Notes: generated from the sequence alone by a model not told the origin. DNA of 64,000 nt from Paenibacillus sp. J23TS9 (GCF_018403225.1 NZ_BOSG01000004.1:434001-498000), one strand, 5' to 3'. Shown: positions 32,169-41,548, counted from the stretch's first letter. Program-made: numbers and translations.

Positions 32169-33257
32169 ATGAGATTATCTGTTTCAAAGCTGAGTATAAC
32201 CCGCCGTTCAATAATTTGCGCTGCTGCCGCAGTGATTGTCTTCGGAACCATTGCTTCTCCTGCATGGGGTTCTTCTTCCAGTCCCACTCTTACGCAATCC
32301 GCGGAGTCCCTGGACAAGATGAGCCGAGAGGAAATACTTACCTCAAGAAAAAAGCTCTACGAGAGCATTGCCGCAGTCACCCATATCCCGTGGTATCGTC
32401 TGGCTGCAATTGATCAATATGAACATACGCTAACGAAGGTTCATCCGAAGGATCGACATCATCCAGCGCGGTTAACGGGCATTTTTATGAATGAACCGGT
32501 GTGGACCGGCTTGTTCAACCCTGACCAGAGCGACAGCAACCCACGCTCCATCAGTATTTTTAACGGTTATGGCAAAGACGGCTCGGGCGATGGGCAGGCA
32601 GATATGAACAATGATATGGATGTGCTATACAGCATGGCCTCCTACCTGCTTCGTTACGGGCAGTCCGAGGATGATTTCAGCATAGCCCTTTGGGAATATT
32701 ATCATAATAGCCGCTCCGTACAGCGCATCCGTCAATTTTCCAAGCTGTATGAAAAGTTCCATACACTCGACCTGTCGGGTCATGCATTCCCCCTTCCCAT
32801 CTCGGATTCTTACGCATATCGAAGCACATGGGGAACCGGCCGAAGCTGGGGCGGATACCGGATTCATGAGGGGACAGATATTTTTGCACCTTATGGCATG
32901 CCGGTAAGAAGCACTTGCTACGGCATTGTGGAACTGAAGGGATGGAATCCGTTTGGCGGCTGGCGTATCGGAATACGGGATCTGGATAATCGCTACCACT
33001 ACTATGCGCATTTGCAGGGTTATGAAAAAAGCCTGAAACAGGGCGATATCGTACTCCCGGGTCAAACGATCGGCTGGGTCGGAAGCTCAGGATATGGAAA
33101 GCCAGGAACACAGGGTAAATTCCCGCCTCATCTGCATTATGGCATTTACCGGGACAGCGGACTTGTTGAATGGTCCTTTGATCCCTACCCACTGCTGCGC
33201 CACTGGGAAACGGAGGAACGGCAGGCAATCAAAAAAAGCAAAAAAGGAACCTCCTGA
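32169..33257 (+). CDS. yunA: Secreted M23-family peptidase, YunA-like
   Basis: A 362-residue exported protein. A signal peptide covers about residues 1-36 (AAAAVIVFGTIASPAWG). The middle is a helical domain with YMxYGQSEDDFSIALWEYY-like content. The C-terminal M23 lysostaphin-type domain shows HEGTDIFAPYGMPV, HYYAHLQGY and PPHLHYGIY, the zinc and catalytic motifs. It probably cuts peptidoglycan cross-bridges. AGGAGG lies six bases before the ATG at 32169; a TTG two codons earlier is too near. It is divergent from lipA, as in Bacillus. Confidence 0.88.
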   Translation: MRLSVSKLSITRRSIICAAAAVIVFGTIASPAWGSSSSPTLTQSAESLDKMSREEILTSRKKLYESIAAVTHIPWYRLAAIDQYEHTLTKVHPKDRHHPARLTGIFMNEPVWTGLFNPDQSDSNPRSISIFNGYGKDGSGDGQADMNNDMDVLYSMASYLLRYGQSEDDFSIALWEYYHNSRSVQRIRQFSKLYEKFHTLDLSGHAFPLPISDSYAYRSTWGTGRSWGGYRIHEGTDIFAPYGMPVRSTCYGIVELKGWNPFGGWRIGIRDLDNRYHYYAHLQGYEKSLKQGDIVLPGQTIGWVGSSGYGKPGTQGKFPPHLHYGIYRDSGLVEWSFDPYPLLRHWETEERQAIKKSKKGTS

Positions 33258-33278
33258 AGTACAGGGGTTCCTTTTTCT
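33243..33278 (+). terminator. Terminator after the M23 peptidase gene
   Basis: AAGGAACC-CCTG and CAGG-GGTTCCTT pair around AAGTA, ending in TTTTT. It overlaps the last codons. Confidence 0.75.
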
Positions 33279-33321
33279 TTTACAACTTTACTATGGCTCG
33301 GGCCGTGAAACTTACTCGGCA

Positions 33322-34167
33322 TTACTTTGTTTCTGAGGTTTTTGATTCATCGCTCTTTTCACTGGACTCTCCCGATTCCCCGGTAGATATTCCCGGAATG
33401 GCAGGTGTTTCTTTTCCATGTCCGCTTTGGCCTGTTTGTGAGGAGGCAGCGTTTCCCGTAATTCCAGGCAGTGCAATATTCGGAGCGCCCGCATTTCCTA
33501 CTGGCTGCCCCTGGCTGTTGTAATAGTACATCGGCACATCCCCTACCACCATCAGATAAGAAACCGGAATTTCCGTATCAATGACCTCCGGCTCCATATC
33601 GAAAGGAACAACAACAGCCACCTCAACTGTCACATGGATGTAGACTTCTACCAGTACCATGTTAATACCGGCATCCTTTTCCCTCGTATTCAGATCCACC
33701 TTAACGGCCCCTTGAGGCTCAATACGGATTGGAACATTCGGCCCAAACGAAGCGATGAGTGGACTTCCCAGTGCTTGACCGAGCGGGATACTCTCAGAGA
33801 GCATATGTTTGTTTTGCAGTGTGGTTTGAACGACTTTAAAGGTATCCGAAGTGATTTTCATATGCTCGGCATAATTCAGCATAAATCCGGAGACTTTTCC
33901 GGAGGAATCCATTTTCCAGTCAATCAGCTGCTCCGCGTTTCTGCCCTCTGCCACCTGTGAAGCAATGGCTTCATTGATGGCATCTGTTCCGATCTGCTTC
34001 ATGCGGATTTTAGCCAGATGCATAATTGGAGGCTTTAAATGGTTTTCTACATACGCAAAAAATTGCAGCAGCAGGATCAGGAATATGAGCGCACCGATCA
34101 GCCATACCTTCCTCCGGCTCCGCGGCTTGCCCGCTCCTCTGCTCCGCCATCTCGCTCTTCTTTTCAT
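33322..34167 (-). CDS. yunB: Sporulation protein YunB
   Basis: A 281-residue protein. One N-terminal membrane anchor (KVWLIGALIFLILLLQFFAY) is followed by the extracytoplasmic YunB domain with INEAIASQVAEGR, IPLGQALGSPLIASFGPNVP and EVYIHVTVEVAVVVPFDME. The last 50 residues are a Ser/Gly/Glu/Thr-rich tail (STGESGESSEKSDESK). YunB is needed in the mother cell for spore formation in Bacillus. It sits next to the yunA-type peptidase gene, as in Bacillus. Confidence 0.9.
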   Translation of the reverse strand: MKRRARWRSRGAGKPRSRRKVWLIGALIFLILLLQFFAYVENHLKPPIMHLAKIRMKQIGTDAINEAIASQVAEGRNAEQLIDWKMDSSGKVSGFMLNYAEHMKITSDTFKVVQTTLQNKHMLSESIPLGQALGSPLIASFGPNVPIRIEPQGAVKVDLNTREKDAGINMVLVEVYIHVTVEVAVVVPFDMEPEVIDTEIPVSYLMVVGDVPMYYYNSQGQPVGNAGAPNIALPGITGNAASSQTGQSGHGKETPAIPGISTGESGESSEKSDESKTSETK

Positions 34168-34412
34168 GTCCCGCCCTATCCCCCTTTTGAAGAAGAGGTC
34201 GCTTACCTTATCAGCATATGTCCCTGTCCCTCAAAAAAGAAGAGCAAGCCTAAGCCACTTCCTGGTTGGCGGAATGCGGAATCAGCATATACTTCTGATA
34301 TAATAAGAAAAACAATCTAATGATGTAATTCAAAAAAATTTAATGTGCCCGTATCTTTTTACCACTGACCAAACGTTTTATATATAGAGGCCTCTCAAGG
34401 AGAGTGATTAAC

Positions 34413-35084
34413 ATGTTAATCCACAAGGAAATGGAAGAAATGTACCCTAAGCTCAAATATTTTTGCCTGCGTGTGACCGGCAATTCTTGGGACGCCGAGG
34501 ATCTGGCGCATGATTCCATACTCAAGGCTGAAAGGTTCTATCAAAAGGACCCTACTGGCAAACGTCAGGCCAGCTTTCCGCTTCTGGCGACCATTGCACG
34601 CAATCACTGGATTGACCAGCTGCGCAAAAAAAACCGCGAAACGGCAGGTCAACCCATCGAGACGCAGTCACGTGAAAAACCGCTGGAGCTGCTAATGAGC
34701 GGGCTGGAAACGCTGATGGAGCGGCTGACTCCAAAACAGCTGCTTGTATTTGTCCTGAAGGATAGTTTCGAATACAGGCTGTCTGACATCGCTGATTCGC
34801 TTGAAATGAATGAAACAGCCGTTAAATCGCTGCTGCACAGGGCACGCCGTAAATTGAATGAAGATGAGACTCCGGAAATTCCGGCATCGGGGCAAGAATG
34901 GGATCAGGTCGATGCGGACTGGTTCCAGCGGCAGCTGCTGGTCGCAATCCGTATGGAGCAGCCAGAGCTGCTGAAGAGGCTCGCCCTTTCCCTGCGGACT
35001 GCGAATCAGGCTAAACCAACGCCTGCGCAGCTTGGATACCGTTCCGGCTCTGCTTCATCTTCCCTTCGTTTACGCGCGGCATAG
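34413..35084 (+). CDS. ECF-type RNA polymerase sigma factor
   Basis: A 223-residue sigma-70 family protein. Region 2 is seen at residues 1-70 (LRVTGNSWDAEDLAHDSILK, then LLATIARNHWIDQLRKKNRE). Region 4 is near 110-150 (LTPKQLLVFVLKDSFEYRLS, then MNETAVKSLLHRARRKL). A 70-residue C-terminal extension follows with no clear domain. AAGGAG lies ten bases before the ATG at 34413. No anti-sigma gene is adjacent; the next gene is clpP, 33 bases on, so they may share a transcript. Confidence 0.85.
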   Translation: MLIHKEMEEMYPKLKYFCLRVTGNSWDAEDLAHDSILKAERFYQKDPTGKRQASFPLLATIARNHWIDQLRKKNRETAGQPIETQSREKPLELLMSGLETLMERLTPKQLLVFVLKDSFEYRLSDIADSLEMNETAVKSLLHRARRKLNEDETPEIPASGQEWDQVDADWFQRQLLVAIRMEQPELLKRLALSLRTANQAKPTPAQLGYRSGSASSSLRLRAA

Positions 35085-35117
35085 CCCTTCGCTTTTTATC
35101 AGAAGGAGGCTATAACG

Positions 35118-35705
35118 ATGAATACAATACCTTACGTAGTAGAGCAGACCCGCCTTGGCGAACGCTCCTACGATATATATTCCAGACTGCTGAAGGACCG
35201 GATCATTTTCCTGGGTTCCGAGGTCAACGACCAGGTGGCCAACAGCATTATCGCTCAGCTTCTCTTCCTGGCTGCCGATGACCCGGAAAAGGAAATCTCA
35301 CTGTACATTAACAGCCCGGGCGGATCTACATCTGCCGGCTTTGCGATCCTCGACACGATGGATTACATCAAGCCGCAGGTCAGTACGATCTGTATGGGGA
35401 TTGCAGCTTCCATGGGAGCCTTCCTCTTCCTCGGCGGTGCCAAGGGCAAGCGCTATTCGCTTCCGAACAGCGAATTTATGCTGCATCAGCCGCTCGGTGG
35501 TGCTCAAGGCCAGGCCACCGATATTGATATTTCCGCCCGCCGGATACTCAAGCTGAGGGAAAAGGTGAACCAATATATTGCGGACAAAACAGGCCAGCCG
35601 CTTGAGAAAATATATCGCGATGCCGACCGTGATTTCTATCTCACTGCCGAGGAAGCGCTCGAGTATGGCATGGTGGATCGGATTATTACACAGCCTTTGG
35701 CGTAG
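35118..35705 (+). CDS. clpP: ATP-dependent Clp protease proteolytic subunit
   Basis: A 195-residue ClpP. The catalytic triad is Ser98 (GIAASMGAF), His123 ([10 protein letters not shown]) and Asp172 (DRDFYLT). The N-terminal axial loop and the handle region are intact, so it should be active with ClpX- or ClpC-type unfoldases. AGAAGGAGG precedes the ATG. Its position next to a sigma factor gene is not the main clpP locus of Bacillus, so the genome may have a second clpP. Confidence 0.93.
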   Translation: MNTIPYVVEQTRLGERSYDIYSRLLKDRIIFLGSEVNDQVANSIIAQLLFLAADDPEKEISLYINSPGGSTSAGFAILDTMDYIKPQVSTICMGIAASMGAFLFLGGAKGKRYSLPNSEFMLHQPLGGAQGQATDIDISARRILKLREKVNQYIADKTGQPLEKIYRDADRDFYLTAEEALEYGMVDRIITQPLA

Positions 35706-35727
35706 AGACACTATGCGATGAAGAACC

Positions 35728-35765
35728 AAAAAAAGCTGTCCGAAGCATATTCGGACAGCTTTTTC
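35728..35765. terminator. Bidirectional terminator clpP / ywiC
   Basis: AAAGCTGTCCGAA and TTCGGACAGCTTT pair perfectly around five bases with A and T runs. Confidence 0.85.
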
Positions 35766-35767
35766 GC

Positions 35768-36493
35768 TTACAGAAGTATCAGTGAAAGAATCAGAAATTG
35801 AACAGAACCGAAAATCTCCATGATACCGACCCTCATCGGCTGCAGCTGCTTGCCGGAGTACATCCATGTCTTGATCAACGGGTACACAAAAGGAATACAC
35901 ATCCAAGGATTGAGCGTGAACAGCGGCAATACGAATGAGATGCAATGATAGGCCTTTGCATAGATCTTCCAATGTTTATTTTTCCGCTCACGGAATACGG
36001 ATTTGACGAAGAACACAGTCCCGGTAAAATACAAGAAATTAAACAGCAGGACATCTGCCAGCTCCCTGCCCCATATCCCTCCTCCCAGCAGGTACGCCGC
36101 CGCACCGCCCGTACAAAAGAGCATGATCGCACAAACATCGTTCAACAGGGCCCGCTCGGCCTTGTGGCAGACATGCCATACATTGACGAGAATCAGCAGA
36201 ATTAAGATAGGGGCAAACCAGAATAGCCAAGGCTCCACCAGCAGCACTGGAATGAGGCACAAAACGGCGGCAGCGGCATAACCTGCTCCCCAACGAAGCC
36301 ATAGGCTCCGCTTGGTTGTCTTTTTCAAAGCCTGCATCAGCGGATACGATGACAAGTACAGGAACATCCAGGCCAGAAATAGCGGAAGATGAAGAAGGAC
36401 AGGCTTCGCCGCCATCATGCTGATGATAAAGGGCATGCTGACCATTGCCCAGCCTCCATGCTCTCTTGGAATGACAATGCTTGTCTTTTTCAT
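35768..36493 (-). CDS. ywiC: YwiC-like membrane protein
   Basis: A 241-residue integral membrane protein. It starts MKKTSIVIPREHGGWAMVSM, which is the family's conserved N-terminus (PREHGxWAM), and has about seven hydrophobic segments. YwiC lies in the narGHJI-narK-fnr region in Bacillus, and here it again follows the nitrate genes. The exact role is unknown. I start at ATG 36493; the longer frame would be within the end of moaA's downstream spacer and lacks a ribosome site. GGGGCGGAAG precedes. Confidence 0.85.
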   Translation of the reverse strand: MKKTSIVIPREHGGWAMVSMPFIISMMAAKPVLLHLPLFLAWMFLYLSSYPLMQALKKTTKRSLWLRWGAGYAAAAVLCLIPVLLVEPWLFWFAPILILLILVNVWHVCHKAERALLNDVCAIMLFCTGGAAAYLLGGGIWGRELADVLLFNFLYFTGTVFFVKSVFRERKNKHWKIYAKAYHCISFVLPLFTLNPWMCIPFVYPLIKTWMYSGKQLQPMRVGIMEIFGSVQFLILSLILL

Positions 36494-36549
36494 TAATCTT
36501 CCGCCCCTTTTTTCCTTGGCTGGCTGTTCACGGTTCCGATCAACATCTG

Positions 36550-37566
36550 TCAGCCGCCGATATAGGACATCCCTATTTTCTTCCGCATCGATGCCGTTTG
36601 CTCCGTCCGCTCTTCCGAGTATCGGTCTTCTCGTTTCGCCCATACCCCGCGGATGGCCGCAAGCAGCTCTTCATCCGTTGCGCCGCCGCGAAGGAGTGTG
36701 CGAAGATCATAGCCTTTGGAGGCAAAAAGGCAGGTATATATTTTGCCGTCCGAAGACAATCGCAATCTTGTGCAGGAGGAACAGAAGGCTTCCGATACGG
36801 ATGAAATAAAGCCGACCTCAGCCTCTCCGTCCTTATAGCGAAAGCGTTTGGCCACTTCTCCGGGAAAACGGGGCGCAGCCGGTACAAGCTTCTCTGCTCC
36901 ACCTAACATTTCAAAAATTTCCTTTTTCGTTACCACTCGCTGCAGACTCCAACTGTTGTCATTGCCCACATCCATAAATTCGATGAAGCAGAGCGTGATG
37001 CCCAGTTTCTTAAAGTAAGCCGCCATCGGAAGAATCTCCTGATCGTTGACGCCCTTTTGCACAACCATATTCACTTTGACCTCGAATCCGGTCTCCCTGG
37101 CAATCTCCATATTGCGAAGAATGATTGACGGTTTAATACCACGGCCATTGATATGACCGAACAGCTCCGGATTCAGCGCGTCCAGGCTGACATTCACCCG
37201 GCGGAGTCCCGCATCGTATAGACTCTCTGCCTGCTGTCCAAGCAGGAGCCCATTCGTCGTGCAGCCGATATCTTCGATTCCCTGAATCGTTGTCAGCATC
37301 CGCACAAGCTCGGGAAGCCCGCGCCGCAGCAGGGGTTCCCCCCCGGTCAGGCGGATCTTTCGGATACCAAGTGAAGCATATAACCGGGCCAGACGGACAA
37401 TTTCCTCCCATGACAGCAGCTGATCCTTTGGCATAAATGCATAATCATCTCCGAAGATTTCCTTCGGCATGCAGTAAGCACAGCGGAAATTACAACGGTC
37501 CGTCACGGAAATCCGCAGATCGCGCATCGGCCGTGACAACGGATCTATCATGGGATTCCCTGTCAT
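36550..37566 (-). CDS. moaA: GTP 3',8-cyclase (molybdenum cofactor)
   Basis: A 338-residue radical SAM enzyme, the first step of molybdopterin synthesis. The SAM cluster is in TDRCNFRCAYCMP, the GGEP motif in TGGEPLLRRGL, and the second cluster in FCSSCTRLRLSSDGKIYTCL. The C-terminal GG tail needed for catalysis is present (SYIGG). AAAGGAAG precedes the ATG. It follows narK by 37 bases and supplies the cofactor for NarG. Confidence 0.96.
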   Translation of the reverse strand: MTGNPMIDPLSRPMRDLRISVTDRCNFRCAYCMPKEIFGDDYAFMPKDQLLSWEEIVRLARLYASLGIRKIRLTGGEPLLRRGLPELVRMLTTIQGIEDIGCTTNGLLLGQQAESLYDAGLRRVNVSLDALNPELFGHINGRGIKPSIILRNMEIARETGFEVKVNMVVQKGVNDQEILPMAAYFKKLGITLCFIEFMDVGNDNSWSLQRVVTKKEIFEMLGGAEKLVPAAPRFPGEVAKRFRYKDGEAEVGFISSVSEAFCSSCTRLRLSSDGKIYTCLFASKGYDLRTLLRGGATDEELLAAIRGVWAKREDRYSEERTEQTASMRKKIGMSYIGG

Positions 37567-37603
37567 GTTCTCGCTTCCTTTCTTGGTGCTCCTCTGCCCG
37601 CTT

Positions 37604-39157
37604 CTAGCCCCGCAGTTGTGGAGTGCTCTTGAACTTCTTGTTTCCTACGCCTAAATGACTGCTGGGTGGATTAAAGGTGATATCACTAAAGGTACCTACG
37701 TACTGAATAATGTCACCTGATTCATCTTTTACCGCATTAATGGTTAATAGCTCTAAATATTCCTCGCCATTCTTTCTGCGGTTCCAAATTTCCCCCTGCC
37801 AGCTTCCCTGCTCTTTGATTTCAGCCCACATGCTGCTGTAGAAATCAGTGGATTGACGGCCGGATTTCAGCACACTCGGATTTTTGCCGATCACTTCTTC
37901 CTCCGTATATCCCGTCAGCTTTGTGAATGCAGGATTGACGGCATTAATTCTTCCTCTCAGGTCTGTAACCAGAATCCCTTGACCGGTAGAGTTAAATACC
38001 TCGGAGGATACCGCTAATTTATCCTGAAAATACATCCACACAACGATAACCAGACTGGCAAGCGCTACCTGCGATAATGCCATAAATCCAATGGAATACT
38101 GGCCGGTAACCGAGTGGATAAAGGAGAGCATCAGCGGCGGGAAGAATCCGCCCAATCCGCCCATCATGGACACAATCCCGTTCGCAATGCCGGCTTGCTT
38201 GTTGAAATAGAAAGGCACGAGCTTGAAGATGATCCCGTTCCCAAGTCCGGCGCAAACCGCGATGGTTAAGCATCCGACTGTGTACAAGCCGATAGATGGT
38301 GAAAAAGCCAGCAGAATGGCTGCAATCGTAAGACCGATAAATACACCCATTAACAAGAACAGCGGTTTGAACTTATCCGCCAGCCAGCCGCCAACCGGGC
38401 GCAAGAAAGTTGCCACCACGATAAAGCCGGCCGTCCGCATGCCCGCATCTACCTTTGCAAGTTCAAAATTCGTCACCAAAAAGTTTGGCAGGTATACCGT
38501 AAAGGCTACAAATGAACCGAACGTGATGAAATAGAACAGAGAGAAAAACCACAGCTTTTCATTGGTATAGACTCCCTTGATTTGTTCCATCAGAGGCGTC
38601 TTAACCTTCGTTTCTTTGCGGTCGCCCAGGAATACGTTCAATACGGCGAAAATAAGCAGCAGAATCAAATATAGCTGAACGGTTCTGGACCATCCGATTT
38701 GGGTAGCAATAACAGGTGCAGCGAACGTAGTGATTGCCGTACCGACATTGCCCATCCCATAGATCCCGTTCACAAGCCCCAGCTTTTCTTTTGAATAATA
38801 TTTTGGAAGAGAAGTCACACCAACGGAGAACACGGCGCCTCCGACTCCGAGGAACAAGCCTCCGATGACAAGAGACGTAAAGGATGATGCCGTACTGATA
38901 AAATAAACCGGAAACAGCAGCAGTATAAAGCTGGCTATAAAAACAATCCGTGCGCCAACCACGTTGGCGTAATACCCTAGCGGCAAACGCAGAACCGAGC
39001 CCAGTACAACCGGAATCGCAGTCAGGATCGCGAGCCGATCCGCCGGGATGGAAATGTCTTCCCGAATAAACGGCAGCAGCGCGGAGATGATGACCCATAC
39101 CATAAAGCCAAGCACCAAATTCATTGTTTGCAGCGGCAGCTGCATTTTTTTGATCAT
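37604..39157 (-). CDS. narK: NarK-type nitrate/nitrite transporter fused to a PAS domain
   Basis: A 517-residue protein. Residues 1-400 are an MFS transporter of the NarK/NasA class (12 segments; GLFLGVGGAVFSVGVTSLPK, then NGIYGMGNVGTAI; and GGLGGFFPPL in the second half are nitrate-porter motifs). Residues of about 405-510 form a PAS domain (GILVTDLRGRINAVNPAFTK, TGYTEEEVIGKNPSVL, WQGEIWNRRKNGEEYLE, YVGTFSDIT). A PAS on a transporter would let redox state or a small ligand affect transport or signalling. ATG 39157 follows AAAAGGTGAT; upstream frame extension lacks a site. It sits between nreC and moaA. Confidence 0.9.
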   Translation of the reverse strand: MIKKMQLPLQTMNLVLGFMVWVIISALLPFIREDISIPADRLAILTAIPVVLGSVLRLPLGYYANVVGARIVFIASFILLLFPVYFISTASSFTSLVIGGLFLGVGGAVFSVGVTSLPKYYSKEKLGLVNGIYGMGNVGTAITTFAAPVIATQIGWSRTVQLYLILLLIFAVLNVFLGDRKETKVKTPLMEQIKGVYTNEKLWFFSLFYFITFGSFVAFTVYLPNFLVTNFELAKVDAGMRTAGFIVVATFLRPVGGWLADKFKPLFLLMGVFIGLTIAAILLAFSPSIGLYTVGCLTIAVCAGLGNGIIFKLVPFYFNKQAGIANGIVSMMGGLGGFFPPLMLSFIHSVTGQYSIGFMALSQVALASLVIVVWMYFQDKLAVSSEVFNSTGQGILVTDLRGRINAVNPAFTKLTGYTEEEVIGKNPSVLKSGRQSTDFYSSMWAEIKEQGSWQGEIWNRRKNGEEYLELLTINAVKDESGDIIQYVGTFSDITFNPPSSHLGVGNKKFKSTPQLRG

Positions 39158-39218
39158 TCCAATCACCTTTTCTGAACGTAATGAATGGCAGTTTTGTTGA
39201 TCCCCATCTCCTATTGTA

Positions 39219-39234
39219 AGTGACATCATTCACA
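39219..39234 (-). promoter_or_regulatory. FNR-like box upstream of narK
   Basis: On the minus strand TGTGAATGATGTCACT fits the Bacillus FNR site TGTGA-N6-TCACT exactly at the fixed bases. It lies 62-77 bases before the narK start codon. I could not place a convincing -10 at the class II distance. Confidence 0.55.
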
Positions 39235-39240
39235 AAGATA

Positions 39241-39280
39241 ATAGGGAAGTTCCCTGAACCTCGTCAGGGAACTTCCCTAT
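39241..39280. repeat. Perfect 17-bp inverted repeat upstream of narK
   Basis: ATAGGGAAGTTCCCTGA (39241-39257) and its exact complement (39264-39280) flank ACCTCG. Each arm is itself a near-palindrome AGGGAAGTTCCCT. It lies between nreC and narK. It could be paired NreC sites or a terminator hairpin, but no T tract follows on the minus strand. Confidence 0.65.
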
Positions 39281-39302
39281 ATCAAGCAGCAGGGACCTCT
39301 TC

Positions 39303-39318
39303 TATCCCTTAAGGGATA
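39303..39318. repeat. Palindrome directly after nreC
   Basis: TATCCCTTAAGGGATA is a perfect 16-bp palindrome that touches the nreC stop codon. It shares the AGGGA core with the inverted repeat at 39241-39280. Confidence 0.5.
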
Positions 39319-39966
39319 CTAGAAATCCAGCAGTTTTTTCTTTAGCGCGTATTCCACCAGCTCCGGGCGGCTCTTCAGATTCAGCTTTTCCATAATCTTG
39401 GCCTTGTGAGCTTCTACCGTCTTAACCGATACAAACAGCTTTTCCGCGATTTCCTTGTTGCCATAGCCCTTGGCAATCAAGGGCAGGATCTCAACCTCAC
39501 GTTTGGACAAGCTGTTAAACGGATCATTGTCCGCGCTCTCGCTGTCCTTTTTGATAAATTCCCTTACAAGCGAGGTCGCCATCTGTGGATGGATATAGGT
39601 ACCTCCCTTATGTACCATACGGATGGCTGAGACCAGCTCTTCATCGGGCGCATTTTTGAGCACATAACCGGAAGCCCCATTTTTAAGCACATGAAACAGG
39701 TAATCATCATCATCGTACATCGTTAATATCAGTATTTTTGTTCCCGGAAAATCACTGCTGATCTTACCGGTGGCAATCAGGCCGCTTTCGCCAGGAGGCA
39801 TACTGAGATCCATCAGCAGCACATCGGGTTGATGCTTCGCCACCATCATGTAAGCCTCAATGCCGTCGGCCGCCGTCGCGACGACCTCCATATCCTCCTG
39901 ATAGTTCAGGATCATGGAGAAGCCGCTCCGGACCACCGCATGATCATCTGCTATGACAATTTTCAT
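39319..39966 (-). CDS. nreC: NreC-type response regulator
   Basis: A 215-residue NarL/FixJ regulator. The receiver domain has the acidic pocket at Asp7/Asp8 and the phosphate acceptor Asp53 ([12 protein letters not shown]). The C-terminal LuxR helix-turn-helix is at about 150-210 ([20 protein letters not shown], then [17 protein letters not shown]). NreC activates narG and other nitrate genes when phosphorylated by NreB. Its ATG overlaps the end of nreB by 4 bases. AGGGAGG precedes. Confidence 0.92.
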   Translation of the reverse strand: MKIVIADDHAVVRSGFSMILNYQEDMEVVATAADGIEAYMMVAKHQPDVLLMDLSMPPGESGLIATGKISSDFPGTKILILTMYDDDDYLFHVLKNGASGYVLKNAPDEELVSAIRMVHKGGTYIHPQMATSLVREFIKKDSESADNDPFNSLSKREVEILPLIAKGYGNKEIAEKLFVSVKTVEAHKAKIMEKLNLKSRPELVEYALKKKLLDF

Positions 39967-41042
39967 CGTACATCGGCCTCCCTCTTGTTATCCTGTGATA
40001 ATGGAATGCGGAGCTCCACCGTTGTCCCCTCGCCGGGAGCGGAATTCAGCATAAACTGGCCGTCGACAAGCTCGGCGCGCTCACGCATTCCGTATAGGCC
40101 GAGACCGGTGCCTTTGGCTTCGTTGTAATTCATGTTAAAACCGGCCCCGTCATCCTTGACGGTCAGCTGAAGACTGCCGTTCTCTTCGCATAACCGGACA
40201 TGTACCTCATCCGTGCCCGAATACTTCAGCGCATTCAGCACGGCTTCCTGGCACACGCGGTATACCACGGTTTCGATCTCGCTGCCATATCTGGCTGCAG
40301 ACAGTTCTGCGGAGAAATCCACCAGGAGCCCGTAGTTTTTCCCGATCCATTTAAAATGTGAGCGAAACGCAGCCTCAAGTCCCAAATCATCTAATGAGGA
40401 TGGCCGAAGCTCAACCGACAAATGACGGATATCATCGAGCAGCCGGGTCAAGGAGACCTCGGTCTGCTGCAGCTTCCTCATTACGTCTTCTTCTACATTC
40501 ATATACTTAATGACGCGCAGATCAACAAGCGAGCTAAGCAGCTCCTGGGCCACACTGTCATGAAGCTCCCGGGATATTCGCTTTCGCTCATCCTCCTGCG
40601 CTTTTATAACGTATTTAAGCAAATTCGAGCGCTGAAGCATCTCCTGCGTCTTCTGCTGCTTCGTCAGATCCAGAAGCATCAACACCCGAATGCCCCGGTC
40701 CTCATCAATGGTATGATAGCTGGCTGCATAAGGAACAACCCCTTCGCCGCGAGTCTTGAGATAAACCTGAAACGAGGAAAAGTCCCCCTTCGGATAGTCC
40801 AAATAACATTTGGAGCAGGCCATCTGATCCTTTTCATCCGTGTAGCCCTTACAGGTTTGACAGAAGGAATCATCCACGCCGGCATGCATCCGCTCGATCA
40901 CTTCGATGTCAAGAATGTCCTCCGCCGCCGGATTCATGGCGACCACACTGCCCTTTTCATCGATAAAAAAGATAGCTTCCATGCTGTTTACATACATTTT
41001 TCTGAGCAGATCGCTTAATTGCTCATCCGTCATTTGAATCAA
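39963..41042 (-). CDS. nreB: NreB-type oxygen-sensing histidine kinase
   Basis: A 359-residue soluble kinase. Residues 10-110 are a PAS domain with four cysteines, Cys61, Cys64, Cys76 and Cys79 ([20 protein letters not shown]). The C-x2-C-x11-C-x2-C spacing equals that of staphylococcal NreB, whose [4Fe-4S] cluster is lost in oxygen. The HisKA_3 domain has His161 ([18 protein letters not shown]), and an ATPase domain closes the protein ([20 protein letters not shown]). No membrane segment. It overlaps nreA and nreC by 4 bases each. Confidence 0.95.
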   Translation of the reverse strand: MIQMTDEQLSDLLRKMYVNSMEAIFFIDEKGSVVAMNPAAEDILDIEVIERMHAGVDDSFCQTCKGYTDEKDQMACSKCYLDYPKGDFSSFQVYLKTRGEGVVPYAASYHTIDEDRGIRVLMLLDLTKQQKTQEMLQRSNLLKYVIKAQEDERKRISRELHDSVAQELLSSLVDLRVIKYMNVEEDVMRKLQQTEVSLTRLLDDIRHLSVELRPSSLDDLGLEAAFRSHFKWIGKNYGLLVDFSAELSAARYGSEIETVVYRVCQEAVLNALKYSGTDEVHVRLCEENGSLQLTVKDDGAGFNMNYNEAKGTGLGLYGMRERAELVDGQFMLNSAPGEGTTVELRIPLSQDNKREADVR

Positions 41043-41503
41043 GGCTGCGACACCTCCTTGGCGTAAAAAGCCCCAAAAGCTGTTCCGAGCCCATCTTGAA
41101 ATATGTCAAAGGAAGCTTTATTCAACCGATTTTCCTCGCGGTATCCTACGAGCAGAACTCCCATAACACGACTACCATCCCACAGCGGCACAGCTCCAAG
41201 GCTTTTTAGCTGCTCCGCAACAATGATGGGGTAATTAAACAAATCCCGCGATTCAATATCCGTGTCCACATTTTGAATAAGCATCGGCTTACCCGTCTTA
41301 AATACAATCCCTGCGATTCCTTTCCCGGAATGGAGAACAATACGCTTGTAACGTTCATTGATATTTCCAGAAGCAAACTGCCAGGTTAATACGAATCGGT
41401 CCTCAGCCGGCTGCACCAATGCCATGGACACGAAGTCGAATTGAAACCGGTCCCGGAGCTCGTCAATTTCCTCTTGGTAATGAAAGATCGGCTGATTCAT
41501 CAT
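41039..41503 (-). CDS. nreA: NreA-type GAF nitrate receptor
   Basis: A 154-residue GAF-domain protein (FDFVSMALVQPAEDRFVLTW, GKGIAGIVFKTGKPMLIQNV, LKSLGAVPLWDGSRVMGVLL). In staphylococci NreA binds nitrate and controls NreB phosphorylation. Its place as the first gene of nreABC and the 4-base overlap with nreB fit that role. A terminator separates it from narI, so the nre genes may have their own promoter, though I found none I trust. Confidence 0.88.
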   Translation of the reverse strand: MMNQPIFHYQEEIDELRDRFQFDFVSMALVQPAEDRFVLTWQFASGNINERYKRIVLHSGKGIAGIVFKTGKPMLIQNVDTDIESRDLFNYPIIVAEQLKSLGAVPLWDGSRVMGVLLVGYREENRLNKASFDIFQDGLGTAFGAFYAKEVSQP

Positions 41504-41524
41504 AGCGATAACTCCTCTGACGTA

Positions 41525-41548
41525 GAAAAGAAGGCTGTTCGCCTTCTC
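41525..41548 (-). terminator. Terminator between narI and nreA
   Basis: On the minus strand AGAAGGC and GCCTTCT pair around GAACA, followed by TTTC. The T tract is short, so some read-through into nreABC is likely. Confidence 0.6.

Noticed and set aside
39241..39280. Simple nreC terminator
   Set aside because: The stem is followed by ATTATCTTT-type sequence rather than a T run, and its arms are palindromes, so a binding site is at least as likely.
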